From Odoribacter splanchnicus DSM 20712 (GTDB lineage: Bacteria; Bacteroidota; Bacteroidia; Bacteroidales; Marinifilaceae), in assembly GCF_000190535.1 (NCBI RefSeq), contig NC_015160.1, positions 3,038,001-3,102,000 on the forward strand: 64,000 nucleotides of DNA, in the 5' to 3' direction. Every line of letters begins with the position of its first letter. Positions within the stretch are counted from its first letter, which is position 1. The notes beneath the pieces were generated by a model that did no database searches, was not told where the DNA came from, and worked only from the letters and a program-made list of their open reading frames with translations. The translations under genes were made by a program, and so were the position numbers. Positions 25,430-34,328 of this stretch are shown in pieces.

Positions 25430-27217
25430 TTAATCTAACTTCAACACAGCCAGGAAAGCTTTTTGAGGAACTTCGACATTTCCGATCTGTTTCATCCGCT
25501 TCTTTCCTTTTTTCTGCTTTTCCAGCAATTTTCTTTTCCGGGAAATATCCCCCCCATAACATTTGGCCGTCACGTCTTTACGCACTGCTTTGATTGTCTC
25601 CCGGGCGATGACTTTAGCTCCGATCGCTGCCTGTACGGCGATATCGAACTGTTGACGCGGTATCAGTTCTTTGAGCTTCTCACAAATGCGACGCCCGAAA
25701 CCATAGGCATTATCGAAATGAATCAATGCCGACAGTGCATCGACGGACTCTCCGTTTAATAAAATATCCAGTTTCACCAGATTTGCCCGCCGATATCCGA
25801 TCTGATAATAATCGAACGAAGCATATCCTTTCGTTATACTTTTCAATTTATCGTAAAAATCGAACACAATCTCTCCTAAGGGCATTTCATAGGTGATCTC
25901 TATCCGGTTACCGGTATGATATTGCTGGTTGATCAAAATCCCCCGTTTCCCAAGACACAAGGTCATAATCGGACCGATATAATCGGCCGGAGTAATAATC
26001 TGGGCACGGATAAACGGTTCCTCTATAAAATCCAACGTGCTGGCAGAAGGCATATCCGAAGGATTGTGCATCTCATAGACCTCGCCTTTGGTGGTATGAG
26101 CGATATACATCACATTCGGAACCGTGGTAATCACATTCATATCGAATTCCCGGTCCAGACGTTCCTGAACGATCTCCATATGGAGCATTCCCAAAAATCC
26201 GCAACGGAAACCGAATCCCAAGGCTGCCGAAGATTCAGGTTCGAAAGTCAGCGATGCATCGTTCAATTGCAATTTCTCTATCGAAGCCCTCAAATCTTCG
26301 TAATCTTCCGAATCAATAGGATAAATCCCGGCAAATACCATGGGTTTCACTTCTTCGAAACCATCGATGGCAACATCACAAGGTTCGTCGACATGAGTGA
26401 TCGTATCTCCGACTTTTACCTCGGAGGAAGTTTTGATACCTGAAATAATATATCCCACATCACCGGTCTCGAGCACTTGCCGTGGCTCGGGTTTTAAACG
26501 GAGTACACCGATCTCGTCGGCTGTATATTCTTTCCCGGTGTTAACGAATTTCACCACATCTCCGGTGCGCAAACTCCCGTTTACAATACGGCAATAAGTA
26601 ATGATTCCCCGGAAAGAATTGAATTCGGAGTCGAAGATCAAAGCCTGTAAGGGCTGATTCGGAAAACCTTCGGGATGCGGTACCCGCTCGACAATCGCCT
26701 GCAAAATTTGCTCTACCCCCAACCCGGTCTTTCCACTGGCCTCGATAATATCCTCGCGTTTACATCCGATCAATTCCACAATCTGATCTTTCACCTCTTC
26801 CGGCATAGCATTCGGCATGTCCATCTTATTCAATACAGGAATAATTTCGAGGTTGTTCTCTACGGCCAGGTAAAGATTGGAAATCGTCTGAGCCTGTATT
26901 CCCTGAGTAGCATCGACGATCAGTAAAGCTCCTTCACATGCTGCAATAGAACGCGATACTTCATACGAAAAATCGACATGTCCCGGAGTATCGATCAGAT
27001 TCAAAACGTATTTCTTCCCTTCAAAATGATAATCCATCTGAATGGCATGGCTCTTGATCGTGATCCCACGCTCCCTTTCGAGGTCCATATCATCGAGTAC
27101 CTGCGCCTGTAAATCTTTACCGGTTACCGTCCCGGTATATTCCAACAAACGATCGGCCAATGTACTCTTCCCGTGATCAATATGCGCTATAATACAGAAA
27201 TTGCGGATGTTTTCCAT
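25430..27217 (-). CDS. lepA: Elongation factor 4 / LepA, ribosome back-translocase GTPase
   Basis: A 595-residue translation GTPase. The G domain is complete: P-loop [15 protein letters not shown], switch region with [23 protein letters not shown] and the specificity motif NKMDMPNA. The C-terminal half has the LepA-specific end rich in basic residues ([18 protein letters not shown]). Normal length. It heads the minus-strand group with nadD 10 bp behind. It acts on stalled or mispaired ribosomes. Confidence 0.98.
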   Translation of the reverse strand: MENIRNFCIIAHIDHGKSTLADRLLEYTGTVTGKDLQAQVLDDMDLERERGITIKSHAIQMDYHFEGKKYVLNLIDTPGHVDFSYEVSRSIAACEGALLIVDATQGIQAQTISNLYLAVENNLEIIPVLNKMDMPNAMPEEVKDQIVELIGCKREDIIEASGKTGLGVEQILQAIVERVPHPEGFPNQPLQALIFDSEFNSFRGIITYCRIVNGSLRTGDVVKFVNTGKEYTADEIGVLRLKPEPRQVLETGDVGYIISGIKTSSEVKVGDTITHVDEPCDVAIDGFEEVKPMVFAGIYPIDSEDYEDLRASIEKLQLNDASLTFEPESSAALGFGFRCGFLGMLHMEIVQERLDREFDMNVITTVPNVMYIAHTTKGEVYEMHNPSDMPSASTLDFIEEPFIRAQIITPADYIGPIMTLCLGKRGILINQQYHTGNRIEITYEMPLGEIVFDFYDKLKSITKGYASFDYYQIGYRRANLVKLDILLNGESVDALSALIHFDNAYGFGRRICEKLKELIPRQQFDIAVQAAIGAKVIARETIKAVRKDVTAKCYGGDISRKRKLLEKQKKGKKRMKQIGNVEVPQKAFLAVLKLD

Positions 27218-27330
27218 GAATCAATTCTTGATTTATGATTTTGCTATCTTTTCTCTTTTATTATTTTGGGGTGTAAAGATACGAAGAAAAATGAAATAAT
27301 CTGCAATAAGAATATTTACAAACAAATCGT

Positions 27331-27338
27331 TATTTTTG
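27331..27338 (+). promoter_or_regulatory. Putative -7 promoter element of yicC
   Basis: TATTTTTG fits the TAnnTTTG consensus and lies 23 nt before the yicC ATG, giving a short leader of about 16-18 nt. No clear -33 element. Confidence 0.45.
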
Positions 27339-27361
27339 CAGAAGAATCAAAAATCAATATT

Positions 27362-28240
27362 ATGGTAAAATCAATGACCGGTTTCGGAAAAATCACCATC
27401 GAAAACGGAAATAGGAAAGTCGTGATCGAAATTAAAAGTCTGAATTCAAAAACCCTGGACTTGAATCTGAAGATGCCTAATCTTTACAAAGAAAAAGAAA
27501 TGGAAATCCGGAATATAGTAAAAGAACAATTAGACCGGGGGAAAGTAGAAATGTGTATCTACTTTGACAATACAGAAAGCGATAAGGATGTGACCATTAA
27601 TAAGCCTGTAGTAACTCAATACTTCAATCAATTACTAGACATCGCCAACGAATTGGGCATCGAAGCCGACAAAAACAAGATTCTCCAAACCGTCATGCGT
27701 TTCCCCGATACCTTGCAAATCAAATCGGAAGAGTTGGAAGATACCGAATGGGAGGCTTTGGAAGCTGGAATAAAAAAAGCTTTGGAAGAAATCAACAAAT
27801 TCAGAATCCAGGAAGGAAAAGCTTTAATCAAAGATATATGTCACCGCATCGAACTTATTCAGGAACTGTCTGCTCAGGTACCTCAATTTGAAGTAAAACG
27901 TGTAGAAGTCATCCGTCAGAAATTACAGGAAAAAATCAATGAATGGACGGATATTCAAAATATCGATGAAAACCGGCTGGAACAGGAAATTATCTACTAC
28001 CTGGAAAAATTGGATATCACAGAAGAGAAAGTCAGGTTGGCCAATCACTGTAAATACTTTTTGGAAACGATCGAACATGAAGATGCTCCGGGCCGGAAAA
28101 TCGGTTTTATCGCTCAGGAAATCGGTCGGGAGATCAACACCATGGGCTCTAAAGCCAACGACCACGACATCCAGAAACTCGTCGTTAAAATGAAAGACGA
28201 ACTGGAAAAGATAAAAGAGCAAAGTTTGAATGTCCTATAA
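27362..28240 (+). CDS. yicC: YicC family endoribonuclease-type protein
   Basis: About 292 residues from ATG 27362 (MVKSMTGFGK), the invariant N terminus of the family. The C-terminal DUF1732 block is present (GRKIGFIAQEIGREINTMGS followed by KANDHDIQKLVVKMKDELEK). YicC proteins act in RNA turnover; members have been shown to be RNases, though substrates here are unknown. Longer starts in frame upstream (27266) would lie before the promoter-like element. The following gene in the same direction is a truncated four-helix-bundle gene, then gmk, a common neighbour of yicC. Confidence 0.93.
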   Translation: MVKSMTGFGKITIENGNRKVVIEIKSLNSKTLDLNLKMPNLYKEKEMEIRNIVKEQLDRGKVEMCIYFDNTESDKDVTINKPVVTQYFNQLLDIANELGIEADKNKILQTVMRFPDTLQIKSEELEDTEWEALEAGIKKALEEINKFRIQEGKALIKDICHRIELIQELSAQVPQFEVKRVEVIRQKLQEKINEWTDIQNIDENRLEQEIIYYLEKLDITEEKVRLANHCKYFLETIEHEDAPGRKIGFIAQEIGREINTMGSKANDHDIQKLVVKMKDELEKIKEQSLNVL

Positions 28241-28325
28241 GTTTTTAAAGTCCGTAAAGTTTATAAGATTTTTAAAGTTCATGGACCCTGCAGGCGCTTG
28301 GTGTTAAACATAATAAGGATAAATC

Positions 28326-28529
28326 ATGAAGATTGAACGTTTTGAAGATAGTCTGGCGTGGCAAAAGGCAAAAGAGTTGTGTATAGAAATCTATTTGCTA
28401 TTCGATAAAAGCCATGATTTCGGTTTTAAAGACCAAATCGAAAGAGCAACTGCTTTGATTATGAATAACATCACCGAAGGCTATGAACGAAAATCAAACG
28501 TCGAACTCAGATACCGAAACAATACCTAA
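28326..28529 (+). pseudogene. Truncated four-helix-bundle (23S rRNA IVS-type) protein gene
   Basis: The 67-residue product starts like the four-helix-bundle family (KIERFEDSLAWQKAKELC, then ATALIMNNITEGYERKSN) but stops after helix 2; complete members have roughly 115-125 residues. Inverted repeats AGTTTATAAG (28258-28267) and CTTATAAACT (28585-28594) bracket it. It sits between yicC and gmk, which are otherwise natural neighbours, so it is an insertion that has since decayed. The function of full-length members is unclear; some are accessory to diversity-generating elements. Confidence 0.75.
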
Positions 28530-28602
28530 AATGTTATCGAACTTTATAAAAAAACTTTGATCCCACTTTACAAACTTTATAAACCTTATAAACTATCATC
28601 GT

Positions 28603-29163
28603 ATGGGAAAAGTAATTATTTTTTCAGCACCGAGTGGAGCGGGTAAGAGTACAATTGTAAATTACTTATTGGAAAAGGGGTTAGGGTTGGAATTTTCTAT
28701 TTCAGCAACCTGCCGGGCTCCCCGGGGAAAAGAAATACATGGTAAAGAGTATTATTTCTTTACAGCAGATGAATTCAGGAAACGAATTGAAAATAAAGAA
28801 TTTTTGGAATGGGAAGAGGTGTATCCGGGATGTTACTACGGTACGCTTCTCAGTGAAATCGACCGGATCTGGGCGAAAGGTCATACTGTATTGTTCGATG
28901 TCGATGTCGTAGGCGGCCTAAATATCAAAAAGAAATTCGGAGACAATGCGTTATCGATCTTTATTCAGCCCCCATCTGTAGAAGTACTACGCCAACGCTT
29001 GACCGGCCGGGGGACCGATGCTCCTGAAAAAATCGAACAACGCCTGGCAAAAGCAGAATACGAAATGACTTTCGCAGACAAATTCGATACGATCATCGTC
29101 AACGATAAGCTGGAAGAGGCCTTCCGGGAAGCAGAAAAAAAAGTGAGGGATTTTTTAAAATAA
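28603..29163 (+). CDS. gmk: Guanylate kinase
   Basis: A 186-residue enzyme that phosphorylates GMP to GDP. P-loop IIFSAPSGAGKSTIVNYLLE at the N terminus, GMP-binding segment SATCRAPRGKEIHGKEYYFF, and the lid region RLTGRGTDAPEKIEQRLAKA are all present. Normal length. The next gene begins 7 bp later on the same strand. Confidence 0.97.
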   Translation: MGKVIIFSAPSGAGKSTIVNYLLEKGLGLEFSISATCRAPRGKEIHGKEYYFFTADEFRKRIENKEFLEWEEVYPGCYYGTLLSEIDRIWAKGHTVLFDVDVVGGLNIKKKFGDNALSIFIQPPSVEVLRQRLTGRGTDAPEKIEQRLAKAEYEMTFADKFDTIIVNDKLEEAFREAEKKVRDFLK

Positions 29164-29170
29164 TGCTACA

Positions 29171-29800
29171 ATGAACTATTTTACGTCAAAAACTGCGGAA
29201 CAATTAACTCTGGTATCTATTTCCCATGCCCGCGAAGGGAAAGCCGGAGAATTAAAAAAAGCCTGTCTCGACCTCATCGAAAAGACCCGTCAGGAAGAAG
29301 GAGCTATCAGTTACCATTTGTATGAAGATCGGGAAGACCCCTGTCAATTCATTTTTCATGAAATATGGGCAAACGAAGAACTTTGGAAAAAACATACCCA
29401 AAGTGAACATCTGCAAGCTTTTCGGGCCCGCAGAGACGAACTGACAGACCGAAAACCGGTTTTACAACGCTGGGAACGTTCGGAAGCTCCGAATCCCGTG
29501 ATAGTCCCGGATTCGTTGGTATTGTTCGCCTATAACCGGAACAAAGGAAATACTGAAAAAGAATGGCAAAAAATTCTCGAAGATCTGATTGCGCCTACAT
29601 TAGCTGAAAAAGGGGCTTTGCATTATGAATTACATGTCAGTAAAGACGATCCGAAAGATTTCATGTTTCACGAAACCTGGCAGACTGTCGAAGATTGGAA
29701 CGCTCACATGGCAGCCCCCCATTTGATCAGTTTAGTCGGGATCTTAGACCGGTATACAGAAAACGGCATTACCGTTATCAAAACCAAGCCGATCGATTAA
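29171..29800 (+). CDS. Antibiotic biosynthesis monooxygenase domain protein (two domains)
   Basis: A 209-residue protein with two copies of the ~95-residue ABM ferredoxin-like fold. The first repeat has EGAISYHLYEDREDPCQFIF and HEIWANEELWKKHTQSEHLQ; the second has ALHYELHVSKDDPKDFMFHE and the following WQTVEDWNAHMAAPHL. Such dimeric-barrel proteins oxidise or bind small aromatic compounds; two fused copies would make an internal pseudo-dimer. No substrate can be deduced. Its stop overlaps the next gene's ATG (TAATG). Confidence 0.85.
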   Translation: MNYFTSKTAEQLTLVSISHAREGKAGELKKACLDLIEKTRQEEGAISYHLYEDREDPCQFIFHEIWANEELWKKHTQSEHLQAFRARRDELTDRKPVLQRWERSEAPNPVIVPDSLVLFAYNRNKGNTEKEWQKILEDLIAPTLAEKGALHYELHVSKDDPKDFMFHETWQTVEDWNAHMAAPHLISLVGILDRYTENGITVIKTKPID

Positions 29801-30525
29801 TGACTCCGATTATTGGTATCAGCACAAATCTCCATACCGTAGATAAAGGTAAATTTCTGGGGATGGAAAGGATATACGTCAACAAAGACTATATCGATGC
29901 AGTCGTTAAGGCAGGGGGCATTCCCCTGCTTCTTCCCCCGGTAGCCGATCGGGCTTCCATTGTCCGGTATGCCGAAGTCTGCGATGGTTTTATTCTCTCG
30001 GGCGGAGGAGATATCAACCCCATCTTATACGGAGACTTCCCTCATCCCTGCCTGGAGGAATTTCATACCGGACTCGATCGGGCACAATGGGCGTTGACCG
30101 AAGAAATCCTAAGGACAGACAAGCCTCTATTAGCCATTTGCCGGGGAATACAATTATTGAATGTCGTATTGGGCGGTACGCTTTGGCAGGATATCACAGC
30201 CATCGGCCATCCGGTTATGCTACACAGCCAATACAGCCCACGGGAGGATATTTTCCACCCGGTAAGTATTGAAAAAGATTCTATTTTAGGCCGACTTTGG
30301 GGAGAGCAACTGGAAGTCAACAGTTTTCATCACCAATGCCTGAACCATTTAGGACGTCACCTGAAAATCACAGCGACAGCCCCTGATGGAGTTATCGAAG
30401 CTGTCGAAATGCCCGATCACACTTTTGTCGTAGGTATCCAATGGCATCCCGAAATGCTCCTGGCCGGTTCGGACAAAATGTTACCCTTATTTCAGCAACT
30501 CATCGCTCACTGTCGGAGGGAATAA
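29800..30525 (+). CDS. Class I glutamine amidotransferase-like gamma-glutamyl hydrolase (peptidase C26)
   Basis: About 241 residues from ATG 29800, which overlaps the previous stop by one base. The catalytic Cys is in LLAICRGIQLLNVVLGGTLW and the His-x-Glu in VGIQWHPEML near the C terminus. The family includes PuuD, which cleaves gamma-glutamyl-GABA, and similar hydrolases. The start-side GISTN and the SGGGDINP loop also fit. A longer upstream start would lie inside the ABM gene. Substrate not provable here. Confidence 0.9.
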   Translation: MTPIIGISTNLHTVDKGKFLGMERIYVNKDYIDAVVKAGGIPLLLPPVADRASIVRYAEVCDGFILSGGGDINPILYGDFPHPCLEEFHTGLDRAQWALTEEILRTDKPLLAICRGIQLLNVVLGGTLWQDITAIGHPVMLHSQYSPREDIFHPVSIEKDSILGRLWGEQLEVNSFHHQCLNHLGRHLKITATAPDGVIEAVEMPDHTFVVGIQWHPEMLLAGSDKMLPLFQQLIAHCRRE

Positions 30526-30656
30526 CCGAACTTTCGGGTATCGTCGGCAAAAACAAAACCGACCTGTGGTATCGCCGGAATTTTATCATTCCATCCAACT
30601 GGAAAGGGAAACATATCCTTCTACATGCCGGAGCTGTAGACCGCTCCAAAGCCATG
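30525..30656 (+). pseudogene. Remnant of a glycoside hydrolase family 2-type gene
   Basis: One frame across the region after the amidohydrolase gene reads VGKNKTDLWYRRNFIIPSNW, then KGKHILLHAGAVDRSK. This resembles the sugar-binding domain of GH2 enzymes (the usual form ends ...HFGAVDW). Only ~40 codons remain; there is no start, no catalytic domain, and the frame continues into unrelated sequence complementary to the MFS gene. So it is a leftover of a beta-galactosidase/glucuronidase-type gene, cut off between its neighbours. Confidence 0.6.
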
Positions 30657-30674
30657 AAAAATACCGATCTGGTT

Positions 30675-32033
30675 CTACTTCCTGAGTCTCAAACTACTGA
30701 TAACGGCCGAAACAACAGCGATAACGGCTCCAAAAATCAAAGCATATCGCATCCCATGTCCGGGAAACATAGCAAACAGGACTGCCACAAAAGCCGCACC
30801 GACAGTCTGTCCCAAGAGCCGGGCCATCCCCAGCATACCACTGGCTCCGCCGCTACGTTCTCTGGGAGCCGATGCAATAATCGTACTATTGTTGGGGGTA
30901 ATAAAGAGACCGAAACCTATACCTCCTAAAAACATACGCCAGATAATATCGATATGTGAAGGATGTGCAGGCATCATCGCCAACAACAAAAGAGCCGTAC
31001 CGAATATCATCAATCCGATCCCCCCCAATAAACCGGCATTGTAACGATCCATCAAACGCCCGGCCAGCGGAGCTGTAATCATAGTGGCCAGTGGCCAGGG
31101 TGTCAGCAATAACCCCGTCGCAACTTCACTCAGGTGTAATACCCGTTGAAAAAAGAAAGGAATAGACACCAAAGCCAGCATTTGTGCTATAAAAGAAAAC
31201 ACGGAAGTCAGCAAGGATAGGGAAAAGATCTTATTACGCAGCAAATCGACCGGAAGCAAAGGATAAGTCTGCATTTTCTGACGTTTGATAAAAAACCAGC
31301 CGATGATCAGCATGATAACAAAACCCGGAATCAGAATATACCAATGAATATCGTGAGCAAATCCATCGATTACACATATCAGCAAACCAAAAGTCAGGGC
31401 ATTCATTACCGCACTCGTTACATCAAAACGTTGTCCTTCTACTTTTACCGGATTCCGGGGTAAAAACTTCAAACTCAATACAAATGCAACCAGTCCTATG
31501 GGCACATTGATGGCAAACAACCAGGGCCAATCGGCAATAGCTAAAATACCGGCAGCAACAGTAGGGCCGGCAGCAGCAGCGACAGCAATGATCAACCCGT
31601 TGATTCCCATTCCACGGGCCAAAAAACGGGCCGGAAAAATCACCCTCAGTAAAGCGGTATTGACACTCGTGATCGCTGCCGCACTGAAACCTTGTAAACC
31701 ACGGGCTATAACCAAAGTAATAAACGAATCGGAAAGAGCACATATCAGCGAAGTCACTGTGAACATACTCAAGCCCAACACATACACCCGCTTATATCCC
31801 CAAAGATCACCCAAAGAGGAAAAAGCCAGTAAAGAGATGGTCATTGCTAACTGAAAAGCATTTACTACCCAGATAGAACTGGATGGATTGACATGTAAAT
31901 CTCCGGCAATCGTAGGCAAAGCAACGTTCGCAATAGCCCCGTCCAACACGGCCATCGTCATCCCCAAAGCAATTACTGCCATGGCCCAATTCCGCCGTGG
32001 CAAAGGCAAACCGTCTTGTTGTATTTCACCCAT
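30675..32033 (-). CDS. MFS drug:proton antiporter (DHA2, EmrB/QacA-type)
   Basis: A 452-residue polytopic membrane protein with 12-14 spans. The DHA2 signature VLDGAIANVALPTIAGDLHV follows the first span, then motif A as GDLWGYKRVYVLG. This class exports toxic compounds using the proton gradient. Divergent from the lipocalin gene; the ~90-bp gap should hold both promoters. Substrate unknown. The 3' end faces the GH2 remnant. Confidence 0.92.
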   Translation of the reverse strand: MGEIQQDGLPLPRRNWAMAVIALGMTMAVLDGAIANVALPTIAGDLHVNPSSSIWVVNAFQLAMTISLLAFSSLGDLWGYKRVYVLGLSMFTVTSLICALSDSFITLVIARGLQGFSAAAITSVNTALLRVIFPARFLARGMGINGLIIAVAAAAGPTVAAGILAIADWPWLFAINVPIGLVAFVLSLKFLPRNPVKVEGQRFDVTSAVMNALTFGLLICVIDGFAHDIHWYILIPGFVIMLIIGWFFIKRQKMQTYPLLPVDLLRNKIFSLSLLTSVFSFIAQMLALVSIPFFFQRVLHLSEVATGLLLTPWPLATMITAPLAGRLMDRYNAGLLGGIGLMIFGTALLLLAMMPAHPSHIDIIWRMFLGGIGFGLFITPNNSTIIASAPRERSGGASGMLGMARLLGQTVGAAFVAVLFAMFPGHGMRYALIFGAVIAVVSAVISSLRLRK

Positions 32034-32126
32034 AACAAGTTCATAAAGTACTGGATATAATACGAAAAGTCCTGAGTTTTGTTAGAACTCATCCTTCCTG
32101 TTCTACGTAAACCTGAGAAAAAGGCT

Positions 32127-32597
32127 ATGAAAACAATAGACAAAAGCACTGTAAAAGAGTTCAATTTACAACGTTATCTTGGTAAATGGTATGAAATCGC
32201 CCGCTACGATCATCGTTTCGAACGGGGTCTGCATTATGTCACAGCAGAATATTCAAAACGCCCGGATGGGAAAATCAAAGTTCTGAATTGTGGTCATCAA
32301 GATGCTGTCGACGGTAAAGAAAAATGTAGTATCGGGAAAGCACGGCCTTCCCATAACGGTCAGCCCGGTCAATTGCAGGTCGCTTTCTTCCTGTCGTTTT
32401 ACAGCGATTACAACATTCTCGAGTTGGACCCGGACTACCAATGGTCGCTGATCGGCAGTTCCACAGACAAATACCTGTGGATTTTAAGCCGTACTCCTCA
32501 TCTCGACCAAAATACCCTAAACCAAATTCTGGAAAAGGCCCGGCAACGAGGATACGACACTTCCCGTCTGATTTTTCCCCAACAGCCCGAATCATAA
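32127..32597 (+). CDS. Lipocalin family protein (Blc-like)
   Basis: About 156 residues from ATG 32127, preceded by a purine-rich GAGAAAAAGG. The lipocalin GxW motif is clear (LGKWYEIARYDHRFERG), then strands such as LQVAFFLSFYSDYNILELD and a last helix with NTLNQILEKARQRGYDTSRL. Bacterial lipocalins of this type bind lipids or lysophospholipids; most are outer-membrane lipoproteins, but this one has no signal peptide from the chosen start, which is unusual. The frame upstream to 32079 does not give one either. Confidence 0.87.
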   Translation: MKTIDKSTVKEFNLQRYLGKWYEIARYDHRFERGLHYVTAEYSKRPDGKIKVLNCGHQDAVDGKEKCSIGKARPSHNGQPGQLQVAFFLSFYSDYNILELDPDYQWSLIGSSTDKYLWILSRTPHLDQNTLNQILEKARQRGYDTSRLIFPQQPES

Positions 32598-32614
32598 CTG
32601 CCGAACTCTTCTCA

Positions 32615-33697
32615 TTATTCAGGGATCACTTTCGTGATCTCTTCTTTTTGAGTATAATAGAAGATACACCTCACTTCCTGTAAATCGGGATATAAGTTTA
32701 TGCGCAAATATTCATATTGCGGGAGCTGCTTTAATGAAGCTTTGCGTTGGGCAGCATCCTTTGTAGTGTCGAGAATACGCAAGACGGCAGCTTTATCAGG
32801 CAATTTCGACTGTTCGACCAATTGCCGCAATCCGGCCCAATTTTCACCGATATATTCGAGCTCGATCTCTTGGGCCTCCATCTGTTTCCGTTCGACTAAA
32901 CGCTGTTTCATTTGTTCGGCCCGTTGTTCGGCTAACGAGGCATTGAAAGTCGCCGTACCTATAGGAGACGAACTTCCGGCAATGACTAGTTTTTCCAGGC
33001 GCATCGTTGAATCCGATCGAAATGAATCGACCAACTTCATCATTCGTTTCATGCTCGAAGCGTTGCCGTCATATTCCCGGTTGAAGATATATTGTCCTGA
33101 AGGAAAGAAAAATTCGAATTCCGATACTTTTTGTACCATCACTCTTTCTTTTGCGTACTTCACCCGAACCGGTCCCGGCCCCATAGGCAACCAGATCACT
33201 CCATCGGCCAAGGTTAAAACTTCAATATGTTTCTCCCGGTCACAAGCCTCTAACGTCACATCAGCCCTCAATTTAGCTTGTGCCATCCATAATTCGAAAG
33301 GCACTGTTTCCGACAAACGGACCTGCATTCCTTCTCCTTCCGATATAAGCCGAAGAGCTTCGGGATAATCCGGTTGTTTATCCGTCAAGGCAGTTAACCG
33401 CTTTTCTTGCCGAAGATTGTTTTTTCCGCTAACGACCAAAGGAGTCAAATCATAGCGATGCCCGGCAGACAGAAAATAAGGTTGATAAACCATACGGGCA
33501 CAGGAAGGGATAAACCCATGAGGTATATTCAATGTATAAACTATTTTTATCGTATATGGATCTGTATGTTGATCGACAAATAGTTGCAAGCGGGAAGGAG
33601 TAATAGTCAAAGCCGGTTTCTTCTCAATCCGTTTCACACCGCTCTCCAGCAACAATATGCATAAGCATCCCAATAATATTCCGATCGTTTTTTTCAT
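32615..33697 (-). CDS. DUF3868/OmpA-like C-terminal domain lipoprotein-type protein
   Basis: A 360-residue exported protein (MKKTIGILLGCLCILLLESG at the start). The first ~200 residues match the DUF3868 pattern found in Bacteroidales fimbrial gene clusters; the C-terminal ~130 carry a divergent OmpA-like domain with GTATFNASLAEQRAEQMKQR, which may touch peptidoglycan. The ATG overlaps the previous gene's stop by four bases, so the two are translationally coupled. Such pairs usually sit with FimA/Mfa-type genes, but none is nearby here. Confidence 0.78.
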   Translation of the reverse strand: MKKTIGILLGCLCILLLESGVKRIEKKPALTITPSRLQLFVDQHTDPYTIKIVYTLNIPHGFIPSCARMVYQPYFLSAGHRYDLTPLVVSGKNNLRQEKRLTALTDKQPDYPEALRLISEGEGMQVRLSETVPFELWMAQAKLRADVTLEACDREKHIEVLTLADGVIWLPMGPGPVRVKYAKERVMVQKVSEFEFFFPSGQYIFNREYDGNASSMKRMMKLVDSFRSDSTMRLEKLVIAGSSSPIGTATFNASLAEQRAEQMKQRLVERKQMEAQEIELEYIGENWAGLRQLVEQSKLPDKAAVLRILDTTKDAAQRKASLKQLPQYEYLRINLYPDLQEVRCIFYYTQKEEITKVIPE

Positions 33698-34236
33698 TTC
33701 TGCCTGCTTTTAAAAAGATACATGAAACTAATACTTAATTTTGTCGGTCCCCAATAGTTGCGATGTCCGGTGTCTATAAATCGTCCGCATCGGTTACGTA
33801 AATATTTATCGTACTTCAAGTAAGCATACCCGATTCCAAGTTCTGTTTCCAAGTTCCAGTGTTTACCGATGATCCATTGGTAACCATAAGAAAAACCACC
33901 ACCGACACCCCATCCGTCATAACGGTATTTTTTTAAACCACCGTTATATTTTCCTCCATGTGCATGTACTCCGATAAAATGCCCCATAAACCGGCGACAA
34001 GTCCAATAACGCCATTCCGGCTGAACCGCCCAATGCATAATCTTCTTATTCCCACGGAAATGAAAGGGATTATAATTTGCCGTCATATCTAATGTCATTC
34101 GCGGAGCTAAAGCGATTTCTCCACCGATATTCAAAGTCGTAGTCGCCCAATAGGCCAGATTTGTTTTCACGGCATATTTCTGTGCAAAACCGACACTCGA
34201 TGTAAACAAAAGTAAAATAAATCCTATTCGTTTCAT
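33694..34236 (-). CDS. DUF3575 domain protein
   Basis: A 180-residue secreted protein (signal MKRIGFILLLFTSSVGFAQ) of the DUF3575 family: YAVKTNLAYWATTTLNIGGE, later GGGFSYGYQWIIGKHWNLE and a terminal ISFMYLFKSR strand. It looks like an eight-stranded outer-membrane barrel. In Bacteroidales it pairs with DUF3868 genes in fimbria operons; here it is followed by that partner with an ATGA-type overlap and nothing else of the cluster. Confidence 0.85.
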   Translation of the reverse strand: MKRIGFILLLFTSSVGFAQKYAVKTNLAYWATTTLNIGGEIALAPRMTLDMTANYNPFHFRGNKKIMHWAVQPEWRYWTCRRFMGHFIGVHAHGGKYNGGLKKYRYDGWGVGGGFSYGYQWIIGKHWNLETELGIGYAYLKYDKYLRNRCGRFIDTGHRNYWGPTKLSISFMYLFKSRQK

Positions 34237-34306
34237 TCGTTCTATAACTTTTACCTATTTCTGACGTTTTTGATATTAACGAATACCGCTATCCTAAAGT
34301 TTTACT

Positions 34307-34314
34307 TATTTTTG
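34307..34314 (+). promoter_or_regulatory. Putative -7 element of the amidohydrolase gene
   Basis: TATTTTTG matches TAnnTTTG, 14 nt before the ATG at 34329, implying a very short leader. Confidence 0.45.
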
Positions 34315-34328
34315 TAAAAACAAAAGCT

